From Roseovarius sp. EL26 (GTDB lineage: Bacteria > Pseudomonadota > Alphaproteobacteria > Rhodobacterales > Rhodobacteraceae), in NCBI RefSeq assembly GCF_900327775.1, contig NZ_OUMZ01000007.1, forward strand, positions 731,606 through 795,605: a stretch of 64,000 bases of DNA, read 5' to 3'. Numbering within the stretch: the first letter of the stretch is position 1; every line of letters begins with the position of its first letter. Below, one piece after another: positions 1-8,858 of this stretch. The notes below the pieces were generated by a model. It ran no database searches, was not told where the DNA came from, and was given only the letters and a program-made list of their open reading frames with translations. Both the position numbers and the translations under genes were made by a program.

Positions 1-2
1 GA

Positions 3-719
3 TTACGGCTGTTGCTTCAGCATAATTCTGTTCCAGTAATGATATTGGCGGTTCTGCTTGGGGCTGGGATACTTGTTTGGACTGCACCGGTGTGGACCTG
101 GGCCTTTGTGTTGTTTGGAATACCTGCTCAGATGCTGAATGAATATAGTCTGCATCGCTACGTATTTCACTTGAAGCCGCCGCAAAGACAATGGGCTTTT
201 GATCTGTTGTATCAGGCACATTATGGCCATCATGACTTTCCTACCAACACGAGGCTTTTCTTTGCACCGATCTGGGTGTCGGTGCCGATGTTGGTTGTGA
301 ACTTCGCTCTGGTCTGGGGTGGGCTTATGTTGGTCGTGCCGATCTATGCGTTGCCACTGGCCGCTGCCATCGTACTGGTCGGCGGTGTGTCGACTTTTTT
401 GGGGTATGAATGGTTCCATATGACGGCACATCTGAACGTCCGCAAAACCCGGGTCGAGCGGCATGTGACAACCTTGCATAATCAGCATCACTTCAGGGAT
501 TTTGCAAAGTGGTTTCACGTCTCCCCGGGCGGCGAGATTATCGACCGCGTCATGGGAACCGGGATTGATCGCGAGGCTTTGCGCAATAAGCAACGTATCG
601 AATTCATCCGGACATTAGGCATGCGGCCAGATGATCCACGGCTGATCTGCGCGAGACACCACTTTGCGGAAAAATACGGCCTGTCGGACAAAGAAATCGA
701 ACAGGCTGCAGGCGGGTGA
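3..719 (+). CDS. Fatty acid hydroxylase / sterol desaturase family protein (5' end cut by window edge)
   Basis: Integral-membrane di-iron oxygenase of the fatty-acid-hydroxylase superfamily, which inserts hydroxyl groups or desaturates lipids, sterols or carotenoids. Counting from a TTG at 12, the histidine clusters expected for the iron site are visible: HRYVFH at 48-53, HYGHH at 70-74, H136/H140 and HNQHH at 156-160, with hydrophobic segments at about 10-40 and 85-130. The frame stays open to the left edge, so the true start probably lies outside the window and the TTG is only the first possible start inside it. Substrate cannot be told from the sequence. The gene runs in the same direction as the downstream acyltransferase, 72 bases away. 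Confidence 0.8.
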   Translation, partial: LRLLLQHNSVPVMILAVLLGAGILVWTAPVWTWAFVLFGIPAQMLNEYSLHRYVFHLKPPQRQWAFDLLYQAHYGHHDFPTNTRLFFAPIWVSVPMLVVNFALVWGGLMLVVPIYALPLAAAIVLVGGVSTFLGYEWFHMTAHLNVRKTRVERHVTTLHNQHHFRDFAKWFHVSPGGEIIDRVMGTGIDREALRNKQRIEFIRTLGMRPDDPRLICARHHFAEKYGLSDKEIEQAAGG

Positions 720-791
720 AAACAGGGGCAAGGTTCGACCTTTCCGCAAAGTAACTTGAGAAAATCAAAAAGTTGCGGCACACATAAATGC

Positions 792-2750
792 ATGACAAAA
801 CAATTATCTGAGCCATCCCATGCGTCTCTGAGTTACCGGCGCGACATTGACGGGCTGCGGGCCATTGCTATTCTCTTGGTTTGCATTTTTCATTTTAAAC
901 TGCTGCCAATTGGAAATGCAGGTTTTATTGGGGTCGATGTATTTTTTGTGATCTCGGGATTCTTGATCACTCGCATCATCACATCTGGGCTTGAGGCGAA
1001 CAGTTTTTCGCTCAAGGAATTCTATTATCGCCGTATTCGACGTCTTTATCCTGCATTGTTGGTTGTGCTGTTGACCTATCTTTTGGCTGGCTATGTTTTG
1101 TTCTTGCCAGCCTTATTTGATGAATTGGCAATAGAAACATTCTTTTCGTCGATTTATGCCATCAACATCTATCTTTGGAAGGATGTAGACTACTTTGGAT
1201 TCCATGCACATTCGAGACCATTGCTTCATATGTGGTCTCTGGCTGTGGAAGAGCAATTCTATCTTTTTTACCCAGTAATGCTAATGGTCTTGGCGCGATT
1301 GACGAAAGGGCATCCTCGGACTTTGTTGATCTGGATGACGATGCTTACACTTGGCTCGTTCATATTTGGTTGGCTCGCGTCGGATTGGAAGCCTCAGGCG
1401 GCGTTTTATCTTTTGCCGACTCGTGCTTGGGAGCTGTTGGCTGGGGGTGTTCTCGCACTGATTTTGTCTCGCTACACGGTCTCAGAAACCCTAGCGCGCC
1501 TTGCAGGTCCCGTGGCGATTGTTCTGCTTGCCATGGCCTTGCTGATCCATCATCCAAATATTGCCTTTCCGGGATGGTACGCGGCTTTGCCGGTGATGGC
1601 TGCGGTTTTGTTTATAATTGGTGGTACTGAGTCTTCGGCTTGGGTTACGCGCGGATTATCCATCGGGCCGATGGTGTTTTTCGGTAAAATCTCCTATCCG
1701 CTCTATTTGGTGCATTGGCCGATTAAAATCATCCTGCAAGATAGTCTGGAAGAATTTACGCTTATCTGGCGTTGCATAGGGTTTGCATTATCTGTGTTGT
1801 TGGCCTGGGGCATTTACGCTTTGGTCGAAACGCCCATTCGAACCGGAAAACGGTTTCCTGCTAAACGCGGCTTTTTGGCCGTTGCTGGGGTGGGGCAGCT
1901 AGCAGCATTGGGCTTTGTCGCAGTTATTTACGGAACCAGTGGCTTGCCGCAGCGGTTTACCGTAGATGCGCAGACTTATCTTTCCACACGTGAAGATCTT
2001 CCTAAGGAATTCGCGATCTGCGAATCTACGGAAAATGGCGTGAAACCTGATTGCCGATTGGGTGCGCGTGATGTGGCGCCGCGTATGATGATAATCGGCG
2101 ATAGCCATTCTTATGCATTATCTGGGGCCTTTGATCTTTGGCTACGCTCCAATAATGAAAGCGCTATTTTTGCTTTTGGGCATGGATGTTTACCAGTACC
2201 GGATTCAGGGCGGGCCGGGTGTTCTCGTTTGGTGTCTGAAGCGATTGCGTTGGCCGAGAAAAGTGCGTCAATTGAGGCGGTCATAATAGCCTCGTCTTGG
2301 ACACAGCCTTATGATGGCGATATGTATGTCTACGGCGGCCGCTACATTGCGGGTGTGGAGGGCCACAAAGCATTTGAAACACGCCTGACCGAGATCGTGA
2401 CACGTCTGCGTGCGGCAGAAAAGAAAGTTATCTTGGTCAAACCTATGTATTGGGCACGCCATTCTGTACCAGAGACCTTAGCACGCCAACTGGCTTTTGG
2501 TGTGGATTGGCAGCTGGATATTCAGAAAGAAGACTACAACAGCCGGTTCGCACATTTGTTGACTGTGTTCGACAATTTATCCGACCGGGGCGCAGTAGCG
2601 GTGTCACTGATTGATGAACTCTGTGCACAAGGCACGTGCCCTTCGCTTTGGGAGGAGGGACCAGTGTTTGTGGATGCTACACATATTGCGCGTCGGATGC
2701 AGAGTTATTTCGCAGACCAGATCGCTCATGAATTAGCGCCGCATCTTTGA
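792..2750 (+). CDS. OafA/YrhL-type membrane acyltransferase with C-terminal SGNH hydrolase domain
   Basis: Membrane O-acyltransferase expected to move an acyl (often acetyl) group onto a cell-surface polysaccharide or lipid head group. The N-terminal half is an Acyltransferase-3 domain with about ten hydrophobic segments, opening with the RDIDGLRAI signature near residue 18. The C-terminal third is a periplasmic SGNH esterase-like domain with its GDSH nucleophile block near residue 436 and a D-x-x-H (DATH) near 627. This two-domain form is common for O-antigen and exopolysaccharide acetylation. I chose the ATG at 792; an in-frame TTG at 756 would add 12 residues without a better ribosome-binding site. 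The gene converges on the MFS gene. The surface target is unknown. Confidence 0.85.
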   Translation: MTKQLSEPSHASLSYRRDIDGLRAIAILLVCIFHFKLLPIGNAGFIGVDVFFVISGFLITRIITSGLEANSFSLKEFYYRRIRRLYPALLVVLLTYLLAGYVLFLPALFDELAIETFFSSIYAINIYLWKDVDYFGFHAHSRPLLHMWSLAVEEQFYLFYPVMLMVLARLTKGHPRTLLIWMTMLTLGSFIFGWLASDWKPQAAFYLLPTRAWELLAGGVLALILSRYTVSETLARLAGPVAIVLLAMALLIHHPNIAFPGWYAALPVMAAVLFIIGGTESSAWVTRGLSIGPMVFFGKISYPLYLVHWPIKIILQDSLEEFTLIWRCIGFALSVLLAWGIYALVETPIRTGKRFPAKRGFLAVAGVGQLAALGFVAVIYGTSGLPQRFTVDAQTYLSTREDLPKEFAICESTENGVKPDCRLGARDVAPRMMIIGDSHSYALSGAFDLWLRSNNESAIFAFGHGCLPVPDSGRAGCSRLVSEAIALAEKSASIEAVIIASSWTQPYDGDMYVYGGRYIAGVEGHKAFETRLTEIVTRLRAAEKKVILVKPMYWARHSVPETLARQLAFGVDWQLDIQKEDYNSRFAHLLTVFDNLSDRGAVAVSLIDELCAQGTCPSLWEEGPVFVDATHIARRMQSYFADQIAHELAPHL

Positions 2751-2864
2751 TCTACTAACGTGCCGTCCAAAGATGTGTTTCAGATTTTTCAGCAAAAGCA
2801 CAACAGTACCCCGAGTGAGTTCTTTCTGGAACGCACTTTTATTGGCGTTAGATTTACGGAGAGA

Positions 2865-4088
2865 TTAAGCCGTTTCTTTGGGGCGCATCACCAACCAGAT
2901 CAGCGCGCCGCCAGCTAAGGTTAGGCAGGGGATCATCGCCAGATTGACAGAGGCCCAACCGGTTTGGGCGTCGCCACCGGAGCAGTTCATCAGACCACCC
3001 GAAGAGAGTGACGCTAAAGTGACTGTTCCGAACACGATCAGATCATTGAGACCCTGCATGCGACCTCGTTCTTCAGGCGTGTGGGAGCTGGCCAGCATCG
3101 ATGTGGCGCCGATAAAGCCAAAGTTCCAGCCAAGACCCAGTAAGATGAGCGCAATAAAGAAATTCTCAAGCTCTACACCTTGAAGGGCAACAACCCCGGC
3201 ACTGGCAAGAATTAGCAGGCCAAGGCCCATTATTTTCTCAACCCCAAAGCGTGCGATAAGGTGTCCGGTAAAGAAGGATGGTGCAAACATTGCCAGCACG
3301 TGGCCGGTGACGACGTCAGCGGCGTTGTTTTCGCTAAACCCACAGCCCACGACGGCCAGTGGAGTTGAGGTCATGACAAGGTTCATCAAGGCGTAACTGA
3401 CAGCAGCGCAGATCACCGCGACAGCAATGCGCGGAGTCCGTAACAGTTCTAAGCGACTGCGCCCGATTGATGCGTCTTGCGATGGGGGCGCAGGCTTGGG
3501 GATGTCGAGAAACAGAAACAAGACTGTGCCGATCACATTCAACGCAATCACGGCCAGATAGGTGCCCATGAACGGGATCACCATGATCTGGCTGGTCACC
3601 TTAACCAATTGTGGGCCGATGATGGCACTGGCAAGGCCCCCAGCCATGACGTAGGAAATGGCCTTTGGTCGGAACTCATCGCTTGCCGTATCGGTTGCTG
3701 CGAAACGGTAAAAACCTTGTGCTGACATATAAATGCCAGTGATCAAGCTGCCGAGCAGAAAAATTGGAAATGACGCTAGATACAATCCATAGGCCCCGAT
3801 TGCACCACCTGTTGCACCTGCGGCAGTACCGAGCAGAAAACCTGCGCGTCTGCCATAGCGTTGCATGAAAGCCGAGAGCGGGGTTGCGGCAAACATGGAA
3901 CCAAGAACAATCAGTGAGATTGGCAACGTGGCGAAGCAGATGTTGCTGGCCAAGGTTTGTCCAGCCAGCCCGCCGACCACAAATACCATTGCCATCTGCG
4001 CGCCAAGGATCGCCTGGGCTAAGACCAAAACAATGACATTGCGCACGGCTTTATCTGGTGTTGGAATATCTGCGATTGAGCTGCTCAT
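2865..4088 (-). CDS. MFS transporter, next to cobalamin genes
   Basis: Major facilitator superfamily permease of about 407 residues with some twelve hydrophobic segments and short charged loops, including the YGRRAG loop after the second helix typical of MFS. It is the last gene of the leftward set cobA-cobB-MFS, 42 bases after cobB, so it is probably co-transcribed with the first cobalamin genes. A role in exporting or importing a corrinoid, precursor or unrelated metabolite is only suggested by that position. The ATG at 4088 gives a normal MFS N-terminus; an upstream TTG at 4118 would add ten residues lacking membrane character. Substrate unknown. Confidence 0.75.
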   Translation of the reverse strand: MSSSIADIPTPDKAVRNVIVLVLAQAILGAQMAMVFVVGGLAGQTLASNICFATLPISLIVLGSMFAATPLSAFMQRYGRRAGFLLGTAAGATGGAIGAYGLYLASFPIFLLGSLITGIYMSAQGFYRFAATDTASDEFRPKAISYVMAGGLASAIIGPQLVKVTSQIMVIPFMGTYLAVIALNVIGTVLFLFLDIPKPAPPSQDASIGRSRLELLRTPRIAVAVICAAVSYALMNLVMTSTPLAVVGCGFSENNAADVVTGHVLAMFAPSFFTGHLIARFGVEKIMGLGLLILASAGVVALQGVELENFFIALILLGLGWNFGFIGATSMLASSHTPEERGRMQGLNDLIVFGTVTLASLSSGGLMNCSGGDAQTGWASVNLAMIPCLTLAGGALIWLVMRPKETA

Positions 4089-4130
4089 GTCGCAAGGCTT
4101 ACGCCTGCTATTGGGCAACGTCCAGAGGTT

Positions 4131-5420
4131 TCAGAGGGGCGCGATAATATGCGCAAATGAACCGCTGACATTGCCGTTGATCAGGCCCATGGGTGGCAGG
4201 GCTGTCCCCTCAGCATCTGTCGCTTGAAACAAGGGCGGACCGTCAGCGCAAAGTGTAGTGGCGTAGTGAAACTCATGCGCCGCGAACTGACCGGGGTTGT
4301 TCGGGTCAAGGCTGGTCAGCGTACGATATCCCAGATGCAACCTACGATCGGCAAAGCTGGTCTCTAGGGGCAATAGACCGGCCATTTCATGACGCTGACC
4401 ATTGGCGTCTGTTAGCCCGGTGCCCAAGGTCATGTAACCTCCGCACTCGCCGTAAATTTTGGTCGTTTCTGATGCTTGGCGAATGCTGCCAAGAAAACTA
4501 CCTGCCGATGCAAGGCGTTCGGCGTGGAGCTCAGGGTAGCCACCCGGTAAGTAAATGCGATCAGCATTTGGCACCACATCATTGGCCAACGGTGAAAAGA
4601 ATGCCAGTTCTGCACCACGGTGTTCCAAAGATCGCAATTCATGCGGATAGCTAAAGGCAAAGGCCTGATCGCGGGCAATGGCAATGCGGGTTCCAAGCAA
4701 ATCCTGCGTTGTTGTCTTGGAAGATTCCACGATAGGCTGAGCCAATTGCTGCAGCGCATCCAGATCGACACTGCCAGAGACCACCTGTGCAGCCTGATCC
4801 AAAAATTGATCCAGATCCTTATGTTCGCCGGCCTGCACTAACCCGAGATGGCGCGAGGGTAGCTCCAATGTAGCGGAACGAGGGATTGCCCCCAGCACGG
4901 GAATGCGGGTTGGCGCCAATGCGGTTTCCAGCATGCGTTTATGGCGTTCACTGCCAACCCGGTTCAGGATGATACCCGCGACATTGACCTCTGGGTCAAA
5001 CTTGGAAAATCCCTTTACCAGTGGTGCTATAGACTGCGCCATGCGGGCTGAATCGATCACCAAGACAACAGGCAGGCCCAAAAGACGCGCCAGATCGGCA
5101 GTGGCACCCTTGCCAGCTGGTGGCGCACCATCAAACAACCCCATAGCCCCCTCAAGCACCATCAGGCCGGTGTCTGAGGCCAGAGATTTGATGCGGTCTG
5201 GCGTCATAGCCCAAGCATCAAGATTATAGCTGGGTTTCCCGCTGGCCGCTTCGTGAAAACGGGGGTCGATATAATCGGGTCCGGATTTAGCCCCGCGCAC
5301 AGCGCCATATATGCAATTTTCGCGCAAAGCCCGCAGAAGGCCCAATGTGACAGTGGTTTTGCCGCTGCCCGAGGATGGGGCGGCGATGATCAGGCCATGG
5401 CCTGATGATCTCGTTGTCAT
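4131..5420 (-). CDS. cobB: Hydrogenobyrinic acid / cobyrinic acid a,c-diamide synthase
   Basis: Glutamine-dependent amidotransferase that amidates the a and c carboxylates of the corrin ring using ATP, in the cytoplasm. At 429 residues it has the family's two parts: an N-terminal ATP-binding dethiobiotin-synthetase-like domain with a P-loop (SSGSGKTT, about 16-23), and a C-terminal class I glutaminase-like domain with the nucleophile cysteine in YGECGGYM (Cys326). Its ATG overlaps the TGA of cobA by four bases, so the two are translationally coupled. Whether the cobalt-free or cobalt-containing substrate is used (CobB versus CbiA) cannot be read from sequence; the aerobic name is chosen by taxonomic context. 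Confidence 0.9.
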   Translation of the reverse strand: MTTRSSGHGLIIAAPSSGSGKTTVTLGLLRALRENCIYGAVRGAKSGPDYIDPRFHEAASGKPSYNLDAWAMTPDRIKSLASDTGLMVLEGAMGLFDGAPPAGKGATADLARLLGLPVVLVIDSARMAQSIAPLVKGFSKFDPEVNVAGIILNRVGSERHKRMLETALAPTRIPVLGAIPRSATLELPSRHLGLVQAGEHKDLDQFLDQAAQVVSGSVDLDALQQLAQPIVESSKTTTQDLLGTRIAIARDQAFAFSYPHELRSLEHRGAELAFFSPLANDVVPNADRIYLPGGYPELHAERLASAGSFLGSIRQASETTKIYGECGGYMTLGTGLTDANGQRHEMAGLLPLETSFADRRLHLGYRTLTSLDPNNPGQFAAHEFHYATTLCADGPPLFQATDAEGTALPPMGLINGNVSGSFAHIIAPL

Positions 5421-6268
5421 GCGCTTTCGGCCGGGCGACCCCGACCCAACGGGTCCAAATCACGTGGGGCATCACCCGCGATCATGCCTTGCCAATCAAG
5501 CACTTGCCGCATCAGGACAGAGCGGCCGATGCAAAGAATGGCAGGCGGTTCCAAACCGCTATCTTCGATGTCCTGCGCGAGCGTTCCAAGCGTAGATTCA
5601 AGGACTTTTTGATCATCCGTTGTGGCAGAGCAAACAACAGCGCAGGGCTCGTTTTTGGCACGTCCGGCATCCATCAAGGCGTTGGCAATACGATCGACAT
5701 GTTTCATGCCCATATAGATCACGATAACCTGACTGCCCTTAGCGATGGCCTCCCAATTTAGAGAAGATGGCGTCTCGCCTGATTGGTCATGGCCGGTGAC
5801 AAAGGTGACCGATTGATTCACGTCGCGGTGGGTAACGGGCACACCAGCATAGGCCAACCCCCCAATGCCTGCACTGATGCCGGGAATGATGCGGATGGGT
5901 ACGCCGTGTTGCACCAATGTCTGGGCTTCTTCACCACCACGACCAAACACAAACGGATCACCGCCCTTAAGGCGTAAAACGCGCTTGCCTGCTTTGGCCA
6001 GCTCGACCAGATGCAAGGAAATATCGCGCTGTTTCGCACTTGGTTTGCCGCCGCGTTTACCTGCATAAAGATGTTCGGCCTGCGGGGCCCAATCAAGAAT
6101 GGCCTCTTGCACCAAGGCATCGTAGATCACCACATCAGCCTGACGCAGGGCATTAAGGGCATGCAGGGTTAGCAGACCCGGATCGCCGGGGCCGGCACCA
6201 CAGAGCCAGACCCAACCGGGTTGCAGCTGGGGCCAATTCGAATCGGGCAGGGTCAATGAAACACTCAT
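5417..6268 (-). CDS. cobA: Uroporphyrinogen-III C-methyltransferase
   Basis: SAM-dependent methyltransferase that methylates uroporphyrinogen III at C2 and C7 to give precorrin-2, the branch point to cobalamin and siroheme. The 283-residue product carries the SUMT motifs: CGAGPGDPGLLTL near 23-35, RLKGGDPFVFGRGGEE near 99-114 and the PGISA block near 129-133. It is the single-domain form, without the CysG dehydrogenase/ferrochelatase part. The start at 6268 is fixed by the family N-terminus; the open frame continues upstream to 6841, but that extension is antisense to cbiD's start region and lacks any domain. It is first in the leftward cobA-cobB-MFS unit and divergent from cbiD. Confidence 0.93.
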   Translation of the reverse strand: MSVSLTLPDSNWPQLQPGWVWLCGAGPGDPGLLTLHALNALRQADVVIYDALVQEAILDWAPQAEHLYAGKRGGKPSAKQRDISLHLVELAKAGKRVLRLKGGDPFVFGRGGEEAQTLVQHGVPIRIIPGISAGIGGLAYAGVPVTHRDVNQSVTFVTGHDQSGETPSSLNWEAIAKGSQVIVIYMGMKHVDRIANALMDAGRAKNEPCAVVCSATTDDQKVLESTLGTLAQDIEDSGLEPPAILCIGRSVLMRQVLDWQGMIAGDAPRDLDPLGRGRPAESA

Positions 6269-6421
6269 ATGCTCTCTATGCCGTGTCTTGGCGGCGTGGA
6301 AAAGGTTATCAACGACCATATCATGACCGTGCTGCGACATGGAAAGTAAGATTTTCAGAGATTTGCGTGTTGGCTTGTGAAATTTGGGGGAAATCAGCGT
6401 GTTCGTAGTTGCGATTTGCCG

Positions 6422-6451
6422 TTGGCAGCCAAGTTGCGCCATGCCTATAGT
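6422..6451 (+). promoter_or_regulatory. Predicted sigma-70 promoter of cbiD, six bases before the ATG
   Basis: TTGGCA (6422-6427) and TATAGT (6446-6451) are separated by 18 bases and both resemble housekeeping promoter elements. The -10 ends six bases before the cbiD ATG at 6458, so transcription would begin at or next to the A of the start codon. No Shine-Dalgarno sequence precedes that ATG, which fits a leaderless message. Prediction from sequence only. Confidence 0.5.
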
Positions 6452-6457
6452 CGCGCT

Positions 6458-7504
6458 ATGAGCCGCAAACCTGACACCCCCTTGCGCCGTGGTTGGACCA
6501 CGGGTGCATGTGCCACCGCCGCAACGCGTGCGGCCTTGATGGGGCTGTGGGGTGAGGGGCGGCCTGACAAGGTTCGCATTACCCTTCCAAAAGGAGAACG
6601 CCCCGAATTTGAGATTGCGCATTGGGAGCAAGGTGAGGGGTGGGTTGCCGCTGGTGTGATCAAAGATGCAGGTGATGATCCGGATGTGACGCATCAGGCA
6701 ATGATTATTGCGCGGGTGCGGACCTCGGATGGTGGCGTGGTGTTTCGCGCTGGCATAGGTGTGGGTATGGTCACAATGCCGGGTTTGCCCATTCCTGCGG
6801 GAGAGCCTGCAATCAACCCTGTGCCGCGTCAGATGATGCACGAAACCGTTGATGAGATGGCGAAAAGATTGTCACAACACCCTGATGTTGAAATAGAAAT
6901 CAGTATTCCAAACGGTCAGGCGTTGGCGCAAAAGACATGGAACCCTCGGCTTGGTATCAAGGGCGGGTTGTCGATTTTAGGTACTACCGGAATTGTGCGG
7001 CCATTTTCCTGCGCGGCCTGGATTGCCTCCATTCACAGAGGGGTGGATGTGGCGCGGGCGGATGGGTTGAACCACGTGGCGGGTTGCACCGGAGCGACTA
7101 GTGAAAAAACCGTGCAGAATCTGTATGATATGCCGGATCATGCGATGATGGATATGGGTGATTTTGCCGGTGGAATGTTGAAATACATTGCCAAAAATCC
7201 GGTGCCGCACGTGACCATTGGCGGTGGCATTGGCAAGCTTACAAAATTGGCACAAGGAGCGCGTGATCTGCATTCCGGGCGCAGTCAGGTTGATTTCGAA
7301 GCACTGGCCGAGACTTTGGGCGAGAGTGACGTTAAATACATGAATACAGCGTTGCAAGTCTATGAAGTTGTAGGAAATAAATTCTCTCAATGGGTTGCAA
7401 ATGAAGCCTTAATCAAAATGCGTGCCATGTTACCTGCCGATATCCAGAGTGACATTGTTGTGATTGACCGCAAGGGTACGATTTTGGCAAGGGCGGGCGC
7501 ATGA
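6458..7504 (+). CDS. cbiD: Cobalt-precorrin-5B C1-methyltransferase
   Basis: Methylates C1 of the corrin ring during ring contraction, using SAM. The 348-residue protein opens with the family block RRGWTTGACATAA, followed by the glycine-rich GGGIGKLTKLAQG segment near residue 260. CbiD is normally the anaerobic-pathway counterpart of CobF, yet it sits here with cobA, cobB and cobK. The ATG at 6458 is chosen because homology begins there; an in-frame ATG at 6377 would add 27 unrelated residues. The stop overlaps the cobK ATG (ATGA). It heads a four-gene rightward set and appears to be transcribed from a promoter immediately before its start codon. Confidence 0.92.
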   Translation: MSRKPDTPLRRGWTTGACATAATRAALMGLWGEGRPDKVRITLPKGERPEFEIAHWEQGEGWVAAGVIKDAGDDPDVTHQAMIIARVRTSDGGVVFRAGIGVGMVTMPGLPIPAGEPAINPVPRQMMHETVDEMAKRLSQHPDVEIEISIPNGQALAQKTWNPRLGIKGGLSILGTTGIVRPFSCAAWIASIHRGVDVARADGLNHVAGCTGATSEKTVQNLYDMPDHAMMDMGDFAGGMLKYIAKNPVPHVTIGGGIGKLTKLAQGARDLHSGRSQVDFEALAETLGESDVKYMNTALQVYEVVGNKFSQWVANEALIKMRAMLPADIQSDIVVIDRKGTILARAGA

Positions 7505-8232
7505 CGCTTTTGTTGCTGGCGGGCACGAGCCAGGCCCAAAAAATTGCGACCCAATTGGCTGCACAAGGACAGGATGCTATTGCCTCTCTGGCGGGGGTCA
7601 CCCGTGCCCCCAAAGCTATGGGAATTCCAACCCGTATTGGTGGTTTTGGTGGACAAGAGTCTTTTACTAACTATCTGTCAGAAAACAAAATTACGGCTGT
7701 GCTGGATGCAACACATCCATTTGCATCAAATATATCAGAGCGCAGCTGGCGGATTTGCCAAGAACAAAATATTCCATACTGTCAGCTATCGCGCCCAGGA
7801 TGGGAGCCGCAAACCGGTGACCATTGGACCTTTATCGACCATGAAGAAGAAGCAGTTCAGCACATTCAGGCTGGATCTGTGGTGTTCCTTGCAACTGGTC
7901 GACAGACGTTAACGCGATTTGAAAACTTGTCGGATTGCCGGTTGATTTGTCGTCAGATCGATCCGCCGGATGGCCCATTTCCATTTAAAAATGGTGAATT
8001 CCGTATTGGACGCCCGCCATTCTCGGTTGAAGAAGAGATAAACCTTTTCAAAGATTTACGTGTCAATTGGTTGGTGGTCAAAAATGCGGGCGGGCAAGCG
8101 TCTTATTCCAAATTGGAAGCCGCGCGGGAACTGGACATCAAGGTTGCCATTATCCGGCGGCCTGCGCTTTTACCGGGGGCCACAATCGTCCAGACTGTTG
8201 AAGCCGCGCTGAGTTGGGTGGCTGATCTGTGA
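7501..8232 (+). CDS. cobK: Precorrin-6A reductase
   Basis: NAD(P)H-dependent reductase of the CobK/CbiJ family, which reduces the contracted corrin ring at C18-C19. The 243-residue protein starts with LLLAGTSQAQKIA, includes the DATHPFA block at about 66-72, and ends with a conserved KNAGGQASYSKLEAA segment near 198-212. It begins inside the cbiD stop (ATGA) and ends inside the start of the DNA glycosylase gene (GTGA), so translation is chained. It acts directly after the methylation carried out by its neighbour. CobK and CbiJ cannot be separated without testing. Confidence 0.9.
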   Translation: MTLLLLAGTSQAQKIATQLAAQGQDAIASLAGVTRAPKAMGIPTRIGGFGGQESFTNYLSENKITAVLDATHPFASNISERSWRICQEQNIPYCQLSRPGWEPQTGDHWTFIDHEEEAVQHIQAGSVVFLATGRQTLTRFENLSDCRLICRQIDPPDGPFPFKNGEFRIGRPPFSVEEEINLFKDLRVNWLVVKNAGGQASYSKLEAARELDIKVAIIRRPALLPGATIVQTVEAALSWVADL

Positions 8233-8858
8233 CAGAGGTCATTATTGAAACACTCGCCGATGTCGAGGCAGGGGCGGATTATCTGGCCTCGATTTGCCCG
8301 CGTATGGCGCATGCGCGCGCATTGACGGGGCCGTTGCCTCTTCGACGTAAGCCTGATGGGTTTGCGGAATTGCTAAGCGCGATCATCAGTCAGCAGGTAA
8401 GTGTGGCCTCTGCTGCGGCGATCTGGAAGCGTATGCAGGAGGCCAAGTTGACGGGGCCGCGCAAGATCATGTGGGCCAGTGATGATGATCTGCGCGATGC
8501 CGGGCTTAGTCGTCAGAAAATAAGATATTCCAAAGCGTTGGCTGAAGCGCGGATTGATTTTGATGCACTGCGTGAGATGCCGTCCGATCAAGTGATAAAG
8601 ACGCTTGTAGTGGTGCCAGGAATTGGGGCCTGGACCGCGGAAATCTATGCAATGTTCAGCCTCGGACGCGCTGATGTCTTTGCGCCTGGGGATTTGGCGT
8701 TGCAAGAGGCGGCAAGGGTTCTTTATGACCTGCCGGAGCGGCCAAAAGAGAAAGAATTCAGGCAGATGGCGGTAGCTTGGCAGCCCTATAGATCGGTTGC
8801 TGCGCGGATACTTTGGGCGTACTACCGGGTAGATAAAAACAGGGAAGGGATCAGATGA
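8229..8858 (+). CDS. DNA-3-methyladenine glycosylase II family (AlkA-like)
   Basis: Base-excision repair enzyme of the HhH-GPD superfamily that would release alkylated purines from DNA. In 209 residues it has a helix-hairpin-helix around VPGIGAWTAEIYAMF (about 129-143) and the catalytic aspartate in PGDLAL (Asp155). It is shorter than E. coli AlkA because it lacks the N-terminal TATA-box-like domain. It starts with GTG overlapping the cobK stop and ends overlapping the esterase ATG, so a DNA-repair gene is translationally coupled into a cobalamin operon. Exact lesion range is unknown. Confidence 0.88.
   Translation: MTEVIIETLADVEAGADYLASICPRMAHARALTGPLPLRRKPDGFAELLSAIISQQVSVASAAAIWKRMQEAKLTGPRKIMWASDDDLRDAGLSRQKIRYSKALAEARIDFDALREMPSDQVIKTLVVVPGIGAWTAEIYAMFSLGRADVFAPGDLALQEAARVLYDLPERPKEKEFRQMAVAWQPYRSVAARILWAYYRVDKNREGIR

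Noticed and set aside
1175..1630. Plus-strand frame inside the acyltransferase gene
   Set aside because: Out-of-frame shadow of a supported gene.
6269..6841. N-terminal extension of cobA to 6841
   Set aside because: No domain, composition unlike CobA, overlaps the cbiD start on the other strand; homology begins at 6268.
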